Positions 9,091 through 17,539 of a stretch of DNA of 64,000 nt are shown here, in pieces. The stretch comes from Bacteroidota bacterium. Lineage in GTDB: Bacteria > Bacteroidota > Bacteroidia > Bacteroidales > FEN-979. The first letter of the stretch is position 1. Every line of letters starts with the position of its first letter. The DNA is taken from the NCBI GenBank assembly GCA_026391735.1, contig JAPLDL010000022.1, forward strand, positions 124,001 through 188,000, given 5' to 3'. Position numbers and translations under genes: made by a program. The notes beneath the pieces are model-generated. The model was not told the origin of the DNA, searched no databases, and worked only from the letters and a program-made list of their open reading frames with translations.

Positions 9091-9118
9091 TTATCAGATA
9101 TCAGATATCTGACATCAT
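9091..9118. repeat. Short 7-bp array between sufB and sufC
   Basis: Four heptads (TTATCAG, ATATCAG, ATATCTG, ACATCAT) form a palindrome with 9-bp arms TCAGATATC/GATATCTGA around one base at 9094-9112. It is the smallest member of the CAGATAT family in the window. Confidence 0.75.
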
Positions 9119-9139
9119 AAAGAATTAAACTAAAAAGGA

Positions 9140-9910
9140 ATGTTATTATCTATCAAAAACCTGCATGCTTCCATCAATGGAAAGGAAATCCTGAAGGGGA
9201 TAGACCTGGATGTGAACCAGGGGGAAGTGCATGCCATTATGGGGCCGAACGGAACAGGGAAAAGCACCCTCGCCTCGGTGATTGCAGGCCGTGAAGTGTT
9301 TGATGTTACATCGGGAGAGGTCATTTATAAGGGCAGGAACCTTCTGAAACTGGCTGTTGAAGAAAGGGCCAGGGAAGGCATTTTCCTGGGATTCCAGTAC
9401 CCCGTTGAGATCCCCGGCGTTAGCATCACCAATTTCATGCGCACGGCTGTGAACGAGGTAAGGAAATACAAAGGGCTGGATCCTTTGGGAGGCGGGGCTT
9501 TCCTGAAGCTTATGGAAGAAAAGAAGAAGCTTGTGGAACTGACATCCAACCTGGCCAACCGTTCGGTGAATGAAGGGTTTTCGGGAGGAGAGAAAAAGAA
9601 GAATGAAATCTTCCAGATGGCTATGCTGGAACCTACCCTGGCTATCCTGGATGAAACAGATTCGGGCCTTGATATTGATGCTTTGAGAGTTGTGGCCAAC
9701 GGGGTGAACAAATTGAGAACGAAGGACAATGCTTTCATGGTGATCACACATTACCAGAGGCTTCTCGACTATATTGTCCCTGATTTCGTTCATGTGTTGT
9801 TTGAAGGAAAGATCGTCAAATCGGGTACCAAAGAACTCGCGCTGGAGCTCGAGGAAAAAGGGTATGACTGGATCAGGAAAGAGCAAAGGGATAACGGGAT
9901 AGCTGGATAA
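9140..9910 (+). CDS. sufC: Fe-S cluster assembly ATPase SufC
   Basis: SufC is the ABC-type ATPase that drives the conformational cycle of the SufBCD scaffold. The 256-residue product has Walker A GPNGTGKST near residue 35, the signature segment FSGGEKKKNEI, and the SufC-type Walker B/D-loop DETDSGLDIDAL, then the switch histidine in ITHYQRLL. The last residues (RDNGIAG) and the stop codon TAA (9908-9910) are encoded by an 8-bp tandem array, so the natural C-terminus has been replaced or extended by repeat sequence. Confidence 0.96.
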   Translation: MLLSIKNLHASINGKEILKGIDLDVNQGEVHAIMGPNGTGKSTLASVIAGREVFDVTSGEVIYKGRNLLKLAVEERAREGIFLGFQYPVEIPGVSITNFMRTAVNEVRKYKGLDPLGGGAFLKLMEEKKKLVELTSNLANRSVNEGFSGGEKKKNEIFQMAMLEPTLAILDETDSGLDIDALRVVANGVNKLRTKDNAFMVITHYQRLLDYIVPDFVHVLFEGKIVKSGTKELALELEEKGYDWIRKEQRDNGIAG

Positions 9911-9980
9911 CGGGATAACGGGATAACGGGATAGCGGGATAACGGGATAACGGGATAAAGGATGCAAGATACAAGATGCA
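9888..9980. repeat. 8-bp then 7-bp tandem array joining sufC and sufD
   Basis: Nine octads (GGGATAAC, GGGATAGC, TGGATAAC, GGGATAAA) run from 9888 to 9959 and are followed by three heptads (GGATGCA, AGATACA, AGATGCA) to 9980. The array begins inside the sufC coding region, supplies the sufC stop (9908-9910), fills the gap, and contains the sufD start codon (9976-9978) in its last heptad. Confidence 0.92.
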
Positions 9981-11409
9981 GGGTGGTTTAAAACAAAATA
10001 TTACAAAAGAACTTTTTTCGGGCCTTTACAGGGAATACAGGGCTTCGATTATGGCCGGTGACTACCCTGCGCTCACTGCTCAGAGGGAGAATGCCATCCG
10101 CCGTTTTGAGGAATCAGGATTTCCAACAACCAAACTGGAATCCTGGAAAAACACCGATTTGAAGGAAAGCTTTGCAAGAGAATATAATGTCGTTCTGAAA
10201 CCCGAGCAGGGAGTGGATGCTCAGAAGGTCTTCCGCTGCAACATCCCACATCTTGACACCGCCATCATGGGACAGCTGAATGGTTGGTACGTTTCCAAAG
10301 ATGTTCCCCTGATGGAACTGGGTAATGGCATCATCATGGGTAGCCTGGCAGAGGCGATAAAAAAATATCCGGCATTGGTCGAAGCTCACCTTGGCAAATA
10401 CACCTCCTCTCGCACAGACTCCAACACGAACTTTAATGCGGACTCATTCACGGATTTGAACACGGCCTACTTCCAGGACGGGGTATTCATTTACGTACCC
10501 GATAATGTAAAAAGCCCCAAACCGGTGCAGATCATCAATGTGATCCACCATGATGAAAATCTTTTTTTACAGTCACGAAACCTCATTGTTTTAGGGAAGA
10601 ACAGCAGGCTTTCGCTGGTGCATTGCGACGATTCATACAACCACCAGCCCTCGTTCTCCAACGTGGTGACCGAGATCTATCTTGGTGAGAATTCTTCGCT
10701 GGATCATTATAAGCTGCAGAACCTGAACAATACTTCCACATTGATCAGCACGGTGTATTTCCAGATGGAAGCTTTTTCTAACCTTAAGTCTCATTATATT
10801 TCTTTGAACGGCGGATTGCTCAGGAACAATATCAGGCTGAGGTTCAATGGTCCTCAAGGGAACGCCAATATCTACGGGATCTACCTGATGGACAGCAAGC
10901 AGCATATCGACAACCAGGTGTTTATTGACCATGCTTTCCCCGATTGCACAAGCGGGGAACTCTTTAAAGGAATTTTAGATGAGCATTCCAGCGGGGTGTT
11001 CAACGGGCATGTACTGGTTGAGCGAAATGCTGTGCGCACCAATGCTTACCAGAGCAACAGGAATATCCTGCTTACCGAAACCGCTAAAGTGAATTCCAAG
11101 CCCTTCCTGGAAATCTATAATGACGATGTGAAATGTTCGCATGGGTCAACCACCGGGCAGCTCGACCAGGACGCCATGTATTACTTGAGGCAGCGCGGGA
11201 TTGGTGAGGACAGTGCCCGTATGCTATTAATGTATGCGTATGCGGATGAGGTAATAAGTAAAATTGACATTGAACCATTGAAGTATCGGATAGAGGATAT
11301 GGTGAAAAAACGGCTGCAAGGTGAATTGCAGATCTGCGAAGCCTGTGTGCTGCATTGCAGCACCCCCGAGCATCCAATGGAATTTGTAATTGATATGACG
11401 AAAATCTGA
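9976..11409 (+). CDS. sufD: Fe-S cluster assembly protein SufD
   Basis: SufD is the second SufB-like subunit of the scaffold, needed for iron acquisition and complex stability. The 477-residue product has the SufD C-terminal block: SGVFNGHVLVERNA, QSNRNILLTETAKVNSKPFLEIYNDDVKCSHGSTTGQLD, with the conserved KCSHG, then RQRGIGEDSARMLLMYAYADEVI. The start ATG (9976) sits in the last heptad of a repeat array, and the first residues (MQGG) are partly repeat-derived. The stop TGA (11407-11409) is inside the next array. Confidence 0.95.
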   Translation: MQGGLKQNITKELFSGLYREYRASIMAGDYPALTAQRENAIRRFEESGFPTTKLESWKNTDLKESFAREYNVVLKPEQGVDAQKVFRCNIPHLDTAIMGQLNGWYVSKDVPLMELGNGIIMGSLAEAIKKYPALVEAHLGKYTSSRTDSNTNFNADSFTDLNTAYFQDGVFIYVPDNVKSPKPVQIINVIHHDENLFLQSRNLIVLGKNSRLSLVHCDDSYNHQPSFSNVVTEIYLGENSSLDHYKLQNLNNTSTLISTVYFQMEAFSNLKSHYISLNGGLLRNNIRLRFNGPQGNANIYGIYLMDSKQHIDNQVFIDHAFPDCTSGELFKGILDEHSSGVFNGHVLVERNAVRTNAYQSNRNILLTETAKVNSKPFLEIYNDDVKCSHGSTTGQLDQDAMYYLRQRGIGEDSARMLLMYAYADEVISKIDIEPLKYRIEDMVKKRLQGELQICEACVLHCSTPEHPMEFVIDMTKI

Positions 11410-11464
11410 CATCTGACATCTGATATCTGATATCAGATGTCAGATGTCAGATGTCAGATATCGA
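11402..11464. repeat. 7-bp array with 23-bp perfect hairpin between sufD and sufS
   Basis: Nine heptads in register: AAATCTG, ACATCTG twice, ATATCTG, ATATCAG, ATGTCAG three times, ATATCGA. Orientation flips in the middle, giving a perfect inverted repeat of 23 bp (11404-11426 with 11430-11452) around the 3-base loop CTG. It contains the sufD stop codon. As RNA it would fold into a long stem inside the suf transcript. There is no U-tract, so it does not look like a standard intrinsic terminator. Confidence 0.92.
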
Positions 11465-11498
11465 TCATTCATAGACTAAATGAATATAAAACACAGAA

Positions 11499-12719
11499 AT
11501 GTCATTTGATATCCAAAGTGTCCGCGCCGACTTCCCCATCCTCTCACAGACGATATACAAGAGGCCGCTGATCTATTTCGATAATGCAGCTACGACCCAG
11601 AAGCCTTTGCAGGTCATACATGCTATCAGCAAATATTATGAAGAGGACAACTGCAACATTCACCGGGGAGTTCATTACCTGAGTGTGAAGGCAACCGAAG
11701 CTTTCGAAGAAGCACGCAAAGAGATAAGGGAATTCATCAATGCCACTTCTACTCATGAAGTTATATTCACCAAAGGCGCTTCCGAATCGTTGAATCTTGT
11801 AGCAGCTTCCTTTGGAAAGAAATTTCTGAAACCCGGCGATGAGGTCATCACCACTATCATGGAGCACCATTCCAATTTCGTTCCCTGGCAGATCATATGC
11901 GCGGAAAAGGGCGCCACGCTTAAGATTGCCAATATCCTGCCCAACGGGGAACTTGATCTGGAACACCTTTATTCTCTTATCAGCGAGCACACGAAAATCA
12001 TTGCTATTACCCATGTTTCCAATGTGCTTGGAACGATAAATCCAGTAAAAGAGATCATTTCCTATGCACATCGACAAGGGATTCCAGTCCTTGTCGATGG
12101 CGCCCAGGGCGTTTCCCATATTTCTGTTGACGTTACCGATCTTGATTGCGACTTCTATTGTTTCTCAGGACATAAGATGTATGGCCCCATGGGAATCGGA
12201 GTGCTTTACGGGAAGGAAAAATGGTTGGAAGAGCTTCCTCCATATCAGAGCGGGGGAGAGATGGTGAAAGATGTAAACATTGAAAGAACCACATATAATG
12301 AACTGCCATTCAAATTTGAAGCCGGAACTCCCAATGTTGAAGGCGTGATGGGACTTAGGGCTGCAGTTCAGTATTTGAAGAACCTGGGCATGGATGAGAT
12401 CCATGCATATGAAGACAGCCTGCTGAAACATGCGGTTGAGAGGTTTTCATCAATATGTGATATGAGGTTTTTCGGGACTGCCCCTTCAAAAGCAAGCCTG
12501 GTCTCATTCCTGATCGGCGACATCCATCCTTTTGACGCCGGTACCATTATTGATAAAATGGGGATAGCCGTTCGCACCGGGCATCATTGCGCCCAACCTC
12601 TGATAGATCATTTTGGCATACCCGGAACAGTGCGCGCCTCATTTGCCTTTTATAATACCATAGAAGAAATCGAGAAGCTGGCTGATGCGGTAAGCAGGGT
12701 GAAGACTATGTTCAGATAA
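11499..12719 (+). CDS. sufS: Cysteine desulfurase SufS
   Basis: SufS removes sulfur from cysteine using pyridoxal phosphate and passes it as persulfide to SufE. The 406-residue protein shows NCNIHRGVHYLS, the PLP lysine at about residue 226 in CFSGHKMYGP, and the active-site cysteine at about 364 in RTGHHCAQPL, the short loop typical of SufS rather than IscS. It lies 89 bp after sufD, behind the hairpin array, and 140 bp before sufE. Confidence 0.96.
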   Translation: MSFDIQSVRADFPILSQTIYKRPLIYFDNAATTQKPLQVIHAISKYYEEDNCNIHRGVHYLSVKATEAFEEARKEIREFINATSTHEVIFTKGASESLNLVAASFGKKFLKPGDEVITTIMEHHSNFVPWQIICAEKGATLKIANILPNGELDLEHLYSLISEHTKIIAITHVSNVLGTINPVKEIISYAHRQGIPVLVDGAQGVSHISVDVTDLDCDFYCFSGHKMYGPMGIGVLYGKEKWLEELPPYQSGGEMVKDVNIERTTYNELPFKFEAGTPNVEGVMGLRAAVQYLKNLGMDEIHAYEDSLLKHAVERFSSICDMRFFGTAPSKASLVSFLIGDIHPFDAGTIIDKMGIAVRTGHHCAQPLIDHFGIPGTVRASFAFYNTIEEIEKLADAVSRVKTMFR

Positions 12720-12727
12720 AGATAAAT

Positions 12728-12845
12728 TTACGAAGCAGGTTACATAAGCTGCCTTGGCTACAAGGAGCCTGGTACAGGGTTTGAAAATATAGATTATAAA
12801 TTTGCGACGCAGTAGACGCAGCAGCGTTGTAAGCCTGCGAGTAAA
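12728..12845 (+). repeat. Possible divergent copy of a dispersed element upstream of sufE
   Basis: The sufS-sufE gap contains segments resembling the element at 52783-52905: GAAGCA near 12732, CAAGGAGC near 12760, GCGACGC at about 12805, then CAGCGTTG and TGCGAG at the end, in the same order and at similar spacing. The central part is poorly conserved. The match is by eye and weaker than between the other two copies. A TAAATTTG at 12797-12804 fits the -7 consensus and might give sufE its own promoter. Confidence 0.35.
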
Positions 12846-12859
12846 ACAGGAGTATTATT

Positions 12860-13279
12860 ATGACCATCCATGAAATAGAAAACCAGCTCGTCGACGAATT
12901 CGCCGCCTTCGACGACTGGCTCGACAAATACGACCTTATTCTCGATATGGGGAAATCACTTCCGCCTATAGATCCTAAATACAAGACCGACCAGTTTATT
13001 ATCTCCGGCTGCCAAAGCAAGGTATGGCTTCATGCCGAATACCGGGAAGGTAAAGTATTCTTCACCGCCGACAGCGACGCCATCATCACCAAAGGCATTG
13101 TGAGCATGCTCGTGAGTGTGTTATCGGGCCAGACACCCGACGCGATCCAGTTTGCCGACCTTAGTTTTATTGATCAGATAGGTTTAAAAGAACACCTTTC
13201 CCCAACCCGTTCAAATGGCCTTGCTTCCATGGTCAAACAAATGAAGCTTTACGCCATGGTGTTCAAGATGAAATCGTAA
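12860..13279 (+). CDS. sufE: Sulfur acceptor protein SufE
   Basis: SufE takes the persulfide from SufS and carries it to SufB. The 139-residue protein has the standard length, with the acceptor cysteine at residue 51 in ISGCQSKVW and the N-terminal pattern DWLDKYDLILDMGKSLPP. It ends the contiguous suf cluster and faces a minus-strand L,D-transpeptidase gene 54 bp away. Confidence 0.94.
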   Translation: MTIHEIENQLVDEFAAFDDWLDKYDLILDMGKSLPPIDPKYKTDQFIISGCQSKVWLHAEYREGKVFFTADSDAIITKGIVSMLVSVLSGQTPDAIQFADLSFIDQIGLKEHLSPTRSNGLASMVKQMKLYAMVFKMKS

Positions 13280-13333
13280 TCGCTTGGCGATCGTTTGATT
13301 CGTAATCCCATTTTCTTTGAGGCAACCTGAGAG

Positions 13334-14035
13334 TTACCGGAAACAATATTTTTGCTGGCAAGCCGAAACTACTGGCGGAGTTTTATGAATTTCGAAATAA
13401 TCATATCCTTCTTTCAGGTTAGCCCAGAATTCATTCCATTTTGTATCCTGATGGCTTTTCATGTTCTGATCCGTCATTCTGAAGGGGAATATTTGCAGGC
13501 TGATGACTTTCTGCCCCTTTTCAAACGCCTTGACAATGAGAGTCCAGATCTCCTCAATGTTCTCGTCACCCATGGCATAGCATCCCACGCTAACACAATC
13601 TCCATGAACCATGATTTCACTGCCCGTGTAATATTTTGACCTTTCAAGGGCGTTGGGGTAGCCGATATTAAATGAAAGATGGAAACTGCTGCTGGGATTC
13701 ATCGATTTTGGTTTGATCTCATAGAACCCTTCAGGGGCCTGGTTATCCCTGATAATTGTTTTTGTTCCCAGTGTTCCCGAGTAATAGCAAACAGGGTAAA
13801 TTTTAAACAGGGTGAATTGATTTTCAGTTTTGATCCATATCTCCAGCTCTTTGGATTCCTTGAATATCCTTATAAAAACAGGATTGCCGAGTTTAAGCCC
13901 CATTGAATCAGCTTTATGCTGCAGTTTTTTCTGCTGCCGGTCAACGGCATCAGCCGATCGGGCAGAGGATGGTACCTGGGCAATTGAAGAGCTTAGAATC
14001 ATAAGAAAAGCAATTAATAGAAGTAATTTGTTCAT
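13334..14035 (-). CDS. L,D-transpeptidase (YkuD fold, YafK-like)
   Basis: The 233-residue protein has an N-terminal signal peptide (hydrophobic to about residue 19, SSSIAQ) and a YkuD catalytic core. The motif HGDCVSVGCYAM at residues 144-155 supplies the histidine and catalytic cysteine (about 152) of an L,D-transpeptidase, which forms 3-3 crosslinks or attaches proteins to peptidoglycan in the periplasm. The arrangement with an upstream TIIRDNQAPEGFYEI segment fits the YafK-like group. It precedes nothing related; the upstream same-strand neighbour is an M50-like protease 13 bp away. Confidence 0.88.
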   Translation of the reverse strand: MNKLLLLIAFLMILSSSIAQVPSSARSADAVDRQQKKLQHKADSMGLKLGNPVFIRIFKESKELEIWIKTENQFTLFKIYPVCYYSGTLGTKTIIRDNQAPEGFYEIKPKSMNPSSSFHLSFNIGYPNALERSKYYTGSEIMVHGDCVSVGCYAMGDENIEEIWTLIVKAFEKGQKVISLQIFPFRMTDQNMKSHQDTKWNEFWANLKEGYDYFEIHKTPPVVSACQQKYCFR

Positions 14036-14048
14036 TGCGATATGGTCG

Positions 14049-14924
14049 TTAAATTATCGATAATATCCTTTTATACCTTGGGTAATAGAAAAGGGACAGG
14101 ATAAAATATGTCAGTAAAAAATTGATCACCGATATGACCAATGCGATCATAAAAACTCCCAGCAAAATTCCTGTGTAATGGCTTAACTGAAGAATGTTAC
14201 TCGTGAAATTATATCCAAACAGAATTGTCACGGCATTGACAATAAGAAAAAGAATACCTATCGGGACCAGGCCGATCAGCATGTTTTTAATATCGGGGGG
14301 GCTTAATTGCATATGGGAAGAGATACAAAAAGCCAATAAGAAAAACACCCAGAAAGTGATTGAACCAAAATTGCTCATAGTAAACACTTTCGCAGTCAGA
14401 GTTAACCCGAACGACAACGCAGCACTTAAATTCCCGAGCATCTCAAAAAAACCGGAATTTGAAAGATTTTCGTGTGAAATTGTGTTTTTAATTTCATTGA
14501 AGTTGGGCAAAAGAAAATACATTAAGACATAGAGCAGGAACGAACCGAAAAAGATCGGTCCCGCACCGATAAAAAAATTGCCTGCTCTCTGGTAATAATT
14601 GTTTGGGTTATATGAATGGTTTACATACCCCAGGGACCCATCTAAGCTGTTAGGACTAAATAATTTAATCTCAGTGATTTTATGGCCGAACAATAAACAG
14701 AAGAAAGCATGTCCTAATTCATGGATTGGTGTACCCAGCCATCCGGTCATGTAAACATCCAGTTTCTGATTATTGGAATTGACAAACGCCATTCTTGTTG
14801 AGCGGGAAAAGAAATATAAAATGATGCCGAAAAAGAAAAGAAATCCGAAAATTGCCAATATCTGATAAAAAGAGGCCATCAGGACCTTCCCCAGGTAACT
14901 TAAAACTATATTTACATATTCCAT
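14049..14924 (-). CDS. M50-like integral membrane metalloprotease
   Basis: This 291-residue protein has six or more hydrophobic segments and the zinc-site motif HELGH at residues 68-72 at the start of a membrane helix, the hallmark of site-2-type M50 proteases. The second metal-ligand motif of classical S2P (NxxPxxxLDG) is not visible, and there is no PDZ domain, so it may be a member of an M50-like group of uncertain activity. An N-terminal hydrophobic pair precedes the motif. It is on the same strand as the L,D-transpeptidase and could be cotranscribed. Confidence 0.65.
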   Translation of the reverse strand: MEYVNIVLSYLGKVLMASFYQILAIFGFLFFFGIILYFFSRSTRMAFVNSNNQKLDVYMTGWLGTPIHELGHAFFCLLFGHKITEIKLFSPNSLDGSLGYVNHSYNPNNYYQRAGNFFIGAGPIFFGSFLLYVLMYFLLPNFNEIKNTISHENLSNSGFFEMLGNLSAALSFGLTLTAKVFTMSNFGSITFWVFFLLAFCISSHMQLSPPDIKNMLIGLVPIGILFLIVNAVTILFGYNFTSNILQLSHYTGILLGVFMIALVISVINFLLTYFILSLFYYPRYKRILSII

Positions 14925-15067
14925 TCTGATTGAGATTTGTTATGAACTGATCGTTAAAGTTAAAATGCAAACATTTTCATATCTGACAGGGAACCAACAA
15001 GCTAAAATAATAAAATTTTCACGACATCCAAAGGAACATAACCTCATATGACCATTACGAATTTAAG

Positions 15068-15075
15068 TACCTTTG
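15068..15075 (+). promoter_or_regulatory. Promoter -7 element for sufT
   Basis: TACCTTTG matches TAnnTTTG exactly and lies 19 bp before the sufT-like start, after a 140-bp AT-rich gap with no ORF. Confidence 0.6.
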
Positions 15076-15094
15076 CATTTTAAACCATCATTTT

Positions 15095-15424
15095 ATGGAA
15101 ACCCCGAATAACATACCATATAACCCATTTGAACAATCAGTTATTGATGCCTTAAGGAGAGTTTTTGACCCTGAGATCCCGATTAATATCTATGACCTTG
15201 GTTTGATCTACAACCTTAAAATAGACATTGACCATAATGTGGACATTCTGATGACCCTGACCACTCCGAACTGTCCGATCGCTGAGGATATGCCTGGCAT
15301 GGTGCAGGAAGAAGTCAGCCGCGTCGAAGGGGTTGGCAAAGTGAAGGTAGAGCTGACCTTTGAACCACCATGGGACATGGCGAACCTGTCGGAAGAAGCC
15401 AAAGTGGATCTGGGGCTCATTTAA
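15095..15424 (+). CDS. sufT: MIP18/DUF59 family Fe-S assembly protein (SufT-like)
   Basis: The 109-residue protein is a MIP18 (DUF59) domain from end to end: VIDALRRVFDPEIPINIYDLGLIYNL, then TLTTPNCPIAEDMP with the conserved cysteine at residue 60, then VELTFEPPWD. SufT-type proteins help mature Fe-S proteins and are commonly found with suf genes; here it follows sufBCDSE but is separated from it by two minus-strand genes and has its own promoter. The call to sufT rather than to another DUF59 family rests on that context. Confidence 0.85.
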   Translation: METPNNIPYNPFEQSVIDALRRVFDPEIPINIYDLGLIYNLKIDIDHNVDILMTLTTPNCPIAEDMPGMVQEEVSRVEGVGKVKVELTFEPPWDMANLSEEAKVDLGLI

Positions 15425-15433
15425 AACGTGACG

Positions 15434-15497
15434 GAAAATCGTGAGGGTAAAACGTAACGGTAAATCGTGAAAAACATCGAACTTCCTCACGATTTTC
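15434..15497. repeat. Inverted repeat between sufT and dxs
   Basis: GAAAATCGTGAGG at 15434-15446 pairs perfectly with CCTCACGATTTTC at 15485-15497 (13 bp, 38-base loop). The loop holds further CGTAACGG / AATCGTGA copies of the AATCGTR heptad family found at 20593-20634 and 49152-49200. It could act at the end of sufT or in front of the dxs promoter. Confidence 0.7.
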
Positions 15498-15514
15498 TTC
15501 ACGATCTTTTTCCG

Positions 15515-15522
15515 TACCTTTG
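15515..15522 (+). promoter_or_regulatory. Promoter -7 element for dxs
   Basis: TACCTTTG, an exact TAnnTTTG match, 21 bp before the dxs ATG at 15544 and just after the inverted repeat. Confidence 0.6.
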
Positions 15523-15543
15523 CACCCGCAATTTTAATGACTC

Positions 15544-17442
15544 ATGACACCCGCTGTCGGTACTTTGTTAGCCAGCATCAGCAGTCCTGAAGACCTGAGG
15601 AAACTCAGGGTTGATCAGTTGCCACAGCTTTGTGCGGAGATCAGGCAGTTCATCATCGATGTGATCTCTGTCAATCCCGGCCATCTTGGCGCAAGCCTGG
15701 GGGCCATTGAACTCTCGGTTGCGGTTCACTACGTTTTCGACACTCCGAATGATAAAATAATCTTTGATGTAGGGCACCAGGCCTATGCCCATAAGATCCT
15801 CACCGGCCGTAAGGAGTCCTTCCATACTCTGCGTTCTTTCCATGGTATCAGCGGGTTTCCGAAGATGTCGGAAAGCAAATACGACGCTTTCGGCACAGGC
15901 CATTCATCCACGAGTATTTCTGCAGCACTCGGAATGGGAGTTGCCTCCAAACTTCTTGGAGAAACCAGCCGCCACCACGTTGCCATCATCGGCGACGGTG
16001 CAATGACAGGCGGCATGGCTATGGAAGCGCTCAATAATGCCGGTGTTTCGAACGCAAACCTCCTGGTGATCCTCAACGACAACCAAATCGCGATAGATAA
16101 AAACGTGGGTGCCATTAAAGATTACCTTGCGGATATTGTCACCTCCAAAACCTATAATAAGTTCCGCGATAATGTCTGGCTGATGATGGGAGGGGGAACC
16201 CGTTACGGAAAGAATTCAAGAGCCATTGTCAGGCAGCTGGGAAATGCCCTGAAAGGCACGCTGCTCAAACCCAGCGGACTTTTTGAAGCGTTTAATTTCA
16301 GGTATTTCGGACTGGTCGACGGAAACGATATCATCCGGCTGGTTAATCTTCTGCGGGATATCAAGGAGATCAAAGGACCGAAACTTCTGCATGTTCATAC
16401 AGTCAAAGGAAAAGGCTTTGAGAAGGCCGAAAAAGACCAGACGGTATTCCATGCCCCCGGTGTTTTTGACAAGGAAACGGGAAAGATCAAAGAGGACAAA
16501 TGCCATGGCCTCGCACCAAAATACCAGACTGTTTTCGGCCGTACCATTATCGAACTGGCTGAACAGAATCCAAAGATTGTCGGGATAACCCCGGCAATGG
16601 CCACGGGATGCTCCCTGAACCTGATGATGAATAAAATGCCTGAAAGGACTTTTGATGTGGGTATTGCCGAACAGCATGCTGTGACTTTCAGCGCCGGTAT
16701 GGCATCTTCGGGCATGATCCCCTTTTGCAATATCTATTCTACTTTCCTTCAGAGGGCTTACGACCAGATCATCCACGATGTGGCTTTGCAAAAACTACAG
16801 GTGGTATTCTGCCTCGACAGGGGCGGACTTGTTGGTGAAGACGGCGCCACCCACCATGGAGCCTATGACCTGGCTTACCTCCGTTGTATCCCCAACATGA
16901 CTGTTGCAGCTCCGATGAATGAAGAAGAGCTCAGAAACCTGATGTATACCGCCCAATTGCCTGCCAATGGACCATTTGCCATCAGGTATCCAAAGGGCAG
17001 GGGTGTGATGCCCGAATGGAAAACCCCGTTTAAAGAGATGACGGTTGGCAAAGGACTAAAAATAAGGGAAGGGAAAGATGTTGCCATTCTAAGTACCGGT
17101 CATCCGGGCAACTTTGTTAAAGAAGCCTGCATAGAACTGGAAAATCAAAATCTGCATCCCGCCCATTACCACTTCCCATATGTAAAGCCCCTCGATGAAG
17201 AACTTCTTCACGAAGTCTTCAAAAACTTCAAACGTATCGTCACTGTGGAAGACGGCACTGTTTTAGGAGGGTTCGGAAGCGCAATCCTCGAATTCATGAG
17301 CGATCACAGTTACGTAGCCAGGGTCAAACGCCTGGGGATTCCCGACAAATTCATTGAACAGGGAAAGAATGAAGAACTTCACCACGAATGCGGTTACGAT
17401 GCGGAAGGAATTGCGAAGGAAGTAAAACAAATCCTGATCTGA
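15544..17442 (+). CDS. dxs: 1-deoxy-D-xylulose-5-phosphate synthase
   Basis: Dxs condenses pyruvate and glyceraldehyde 3-phosphate with thiamine pyrophosphate, the first step of the MEP isoprenoid pathway. The 632-residue protein is full length: GHLGASLGAIELSVAVH and FDVGHQAYAHKILTGR near the N-terminus, the TPP motif GDGAMTGGMAMEALNNAG, the transketolase pyrimidine domain with FDVGIAEQHAVTFSAGMA, and DRGGLVGEDGATHHGAYD. The stop TGA (17440-17442) is part of a heptad array. The pathway's last two enzymes are Fe-S proteins, a possible reason to sit beside suf genes. Confidence 0.97.
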   Translation: MTPAVGTLLASISSPEDLRKLRVDQLPQLCAEIRQFIIDVISVNPGHLGASLGAIELSVAVHYVFDTPNDKIIFDVGHQAYAHKILTGRKESFHTLRSFHGISGFPKMSESKYDAFGTGHSSTSISAALGMGVASKLLGETSRHHVAIIGDGAMTGGMAMEALNNAGVSNANLLVILNDNQIAIDKNVGAIKDYLADIVTSKTYNKFRDNVWLMMGGGTRYGKNSRAIVRQLGNALKGTLLKPSGLFEAFNFRYFGLVDGNDIIRLVNLLRDIKEIKGPKLLHVHTVKGKGFEKAEKDQTVFHAPGVFDKETGKIKEDKCHGLAPKYQTVFGRTIIELAEQNPKIVGITPAMATGCSLNLMMNKMPERTFDVGIAEQHAVTFSAGMASSGMIPFCNIYSTFLQRAYDQIIHDVALQKLQVVFCLDRGGLVGEDGATHHGAYDLAYLRCIPNMTVAAPMNEEELRNLMYTAQLPANGPFAIRYPKGRGVMPEWKTPFKEMTVGKGLKIREGKDVAILSTGHPGNFVKEACIELENQNLHPAHYHFPYVKPLDEELLHEVFKNFKRIVTVEDGTVLGGFGSAILEFMSDHSYVARVKRLGIPDKFIEQGKNEELHHECGYDAEGIAKEVKQILI

Positions 17443-17539
17443 CATCTGACATCTGCCATCTGCCATCTGATATCTGACATCTGACATCTGCCATCTGCCA
17501 TCTGCCATCTGATATCAGCCATCTGCCATCTGATATCAG
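17435..17539. repeat. 7-bp tandem array filling the gap after dxs
   Basis: Fifteen heptads in perfect register from 17435 to 17539: TGATCTG, then ACATCTG, CCATCTG, ATATCTG in mixed order, with ATATCAG at 17512 and 17533. The dxs stop (17440-17442) lies in the first units and the stop of the convergent membrane protein gene (17536-17538) lies in the last. Nothing else lies between them. Confidence 0.93.
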
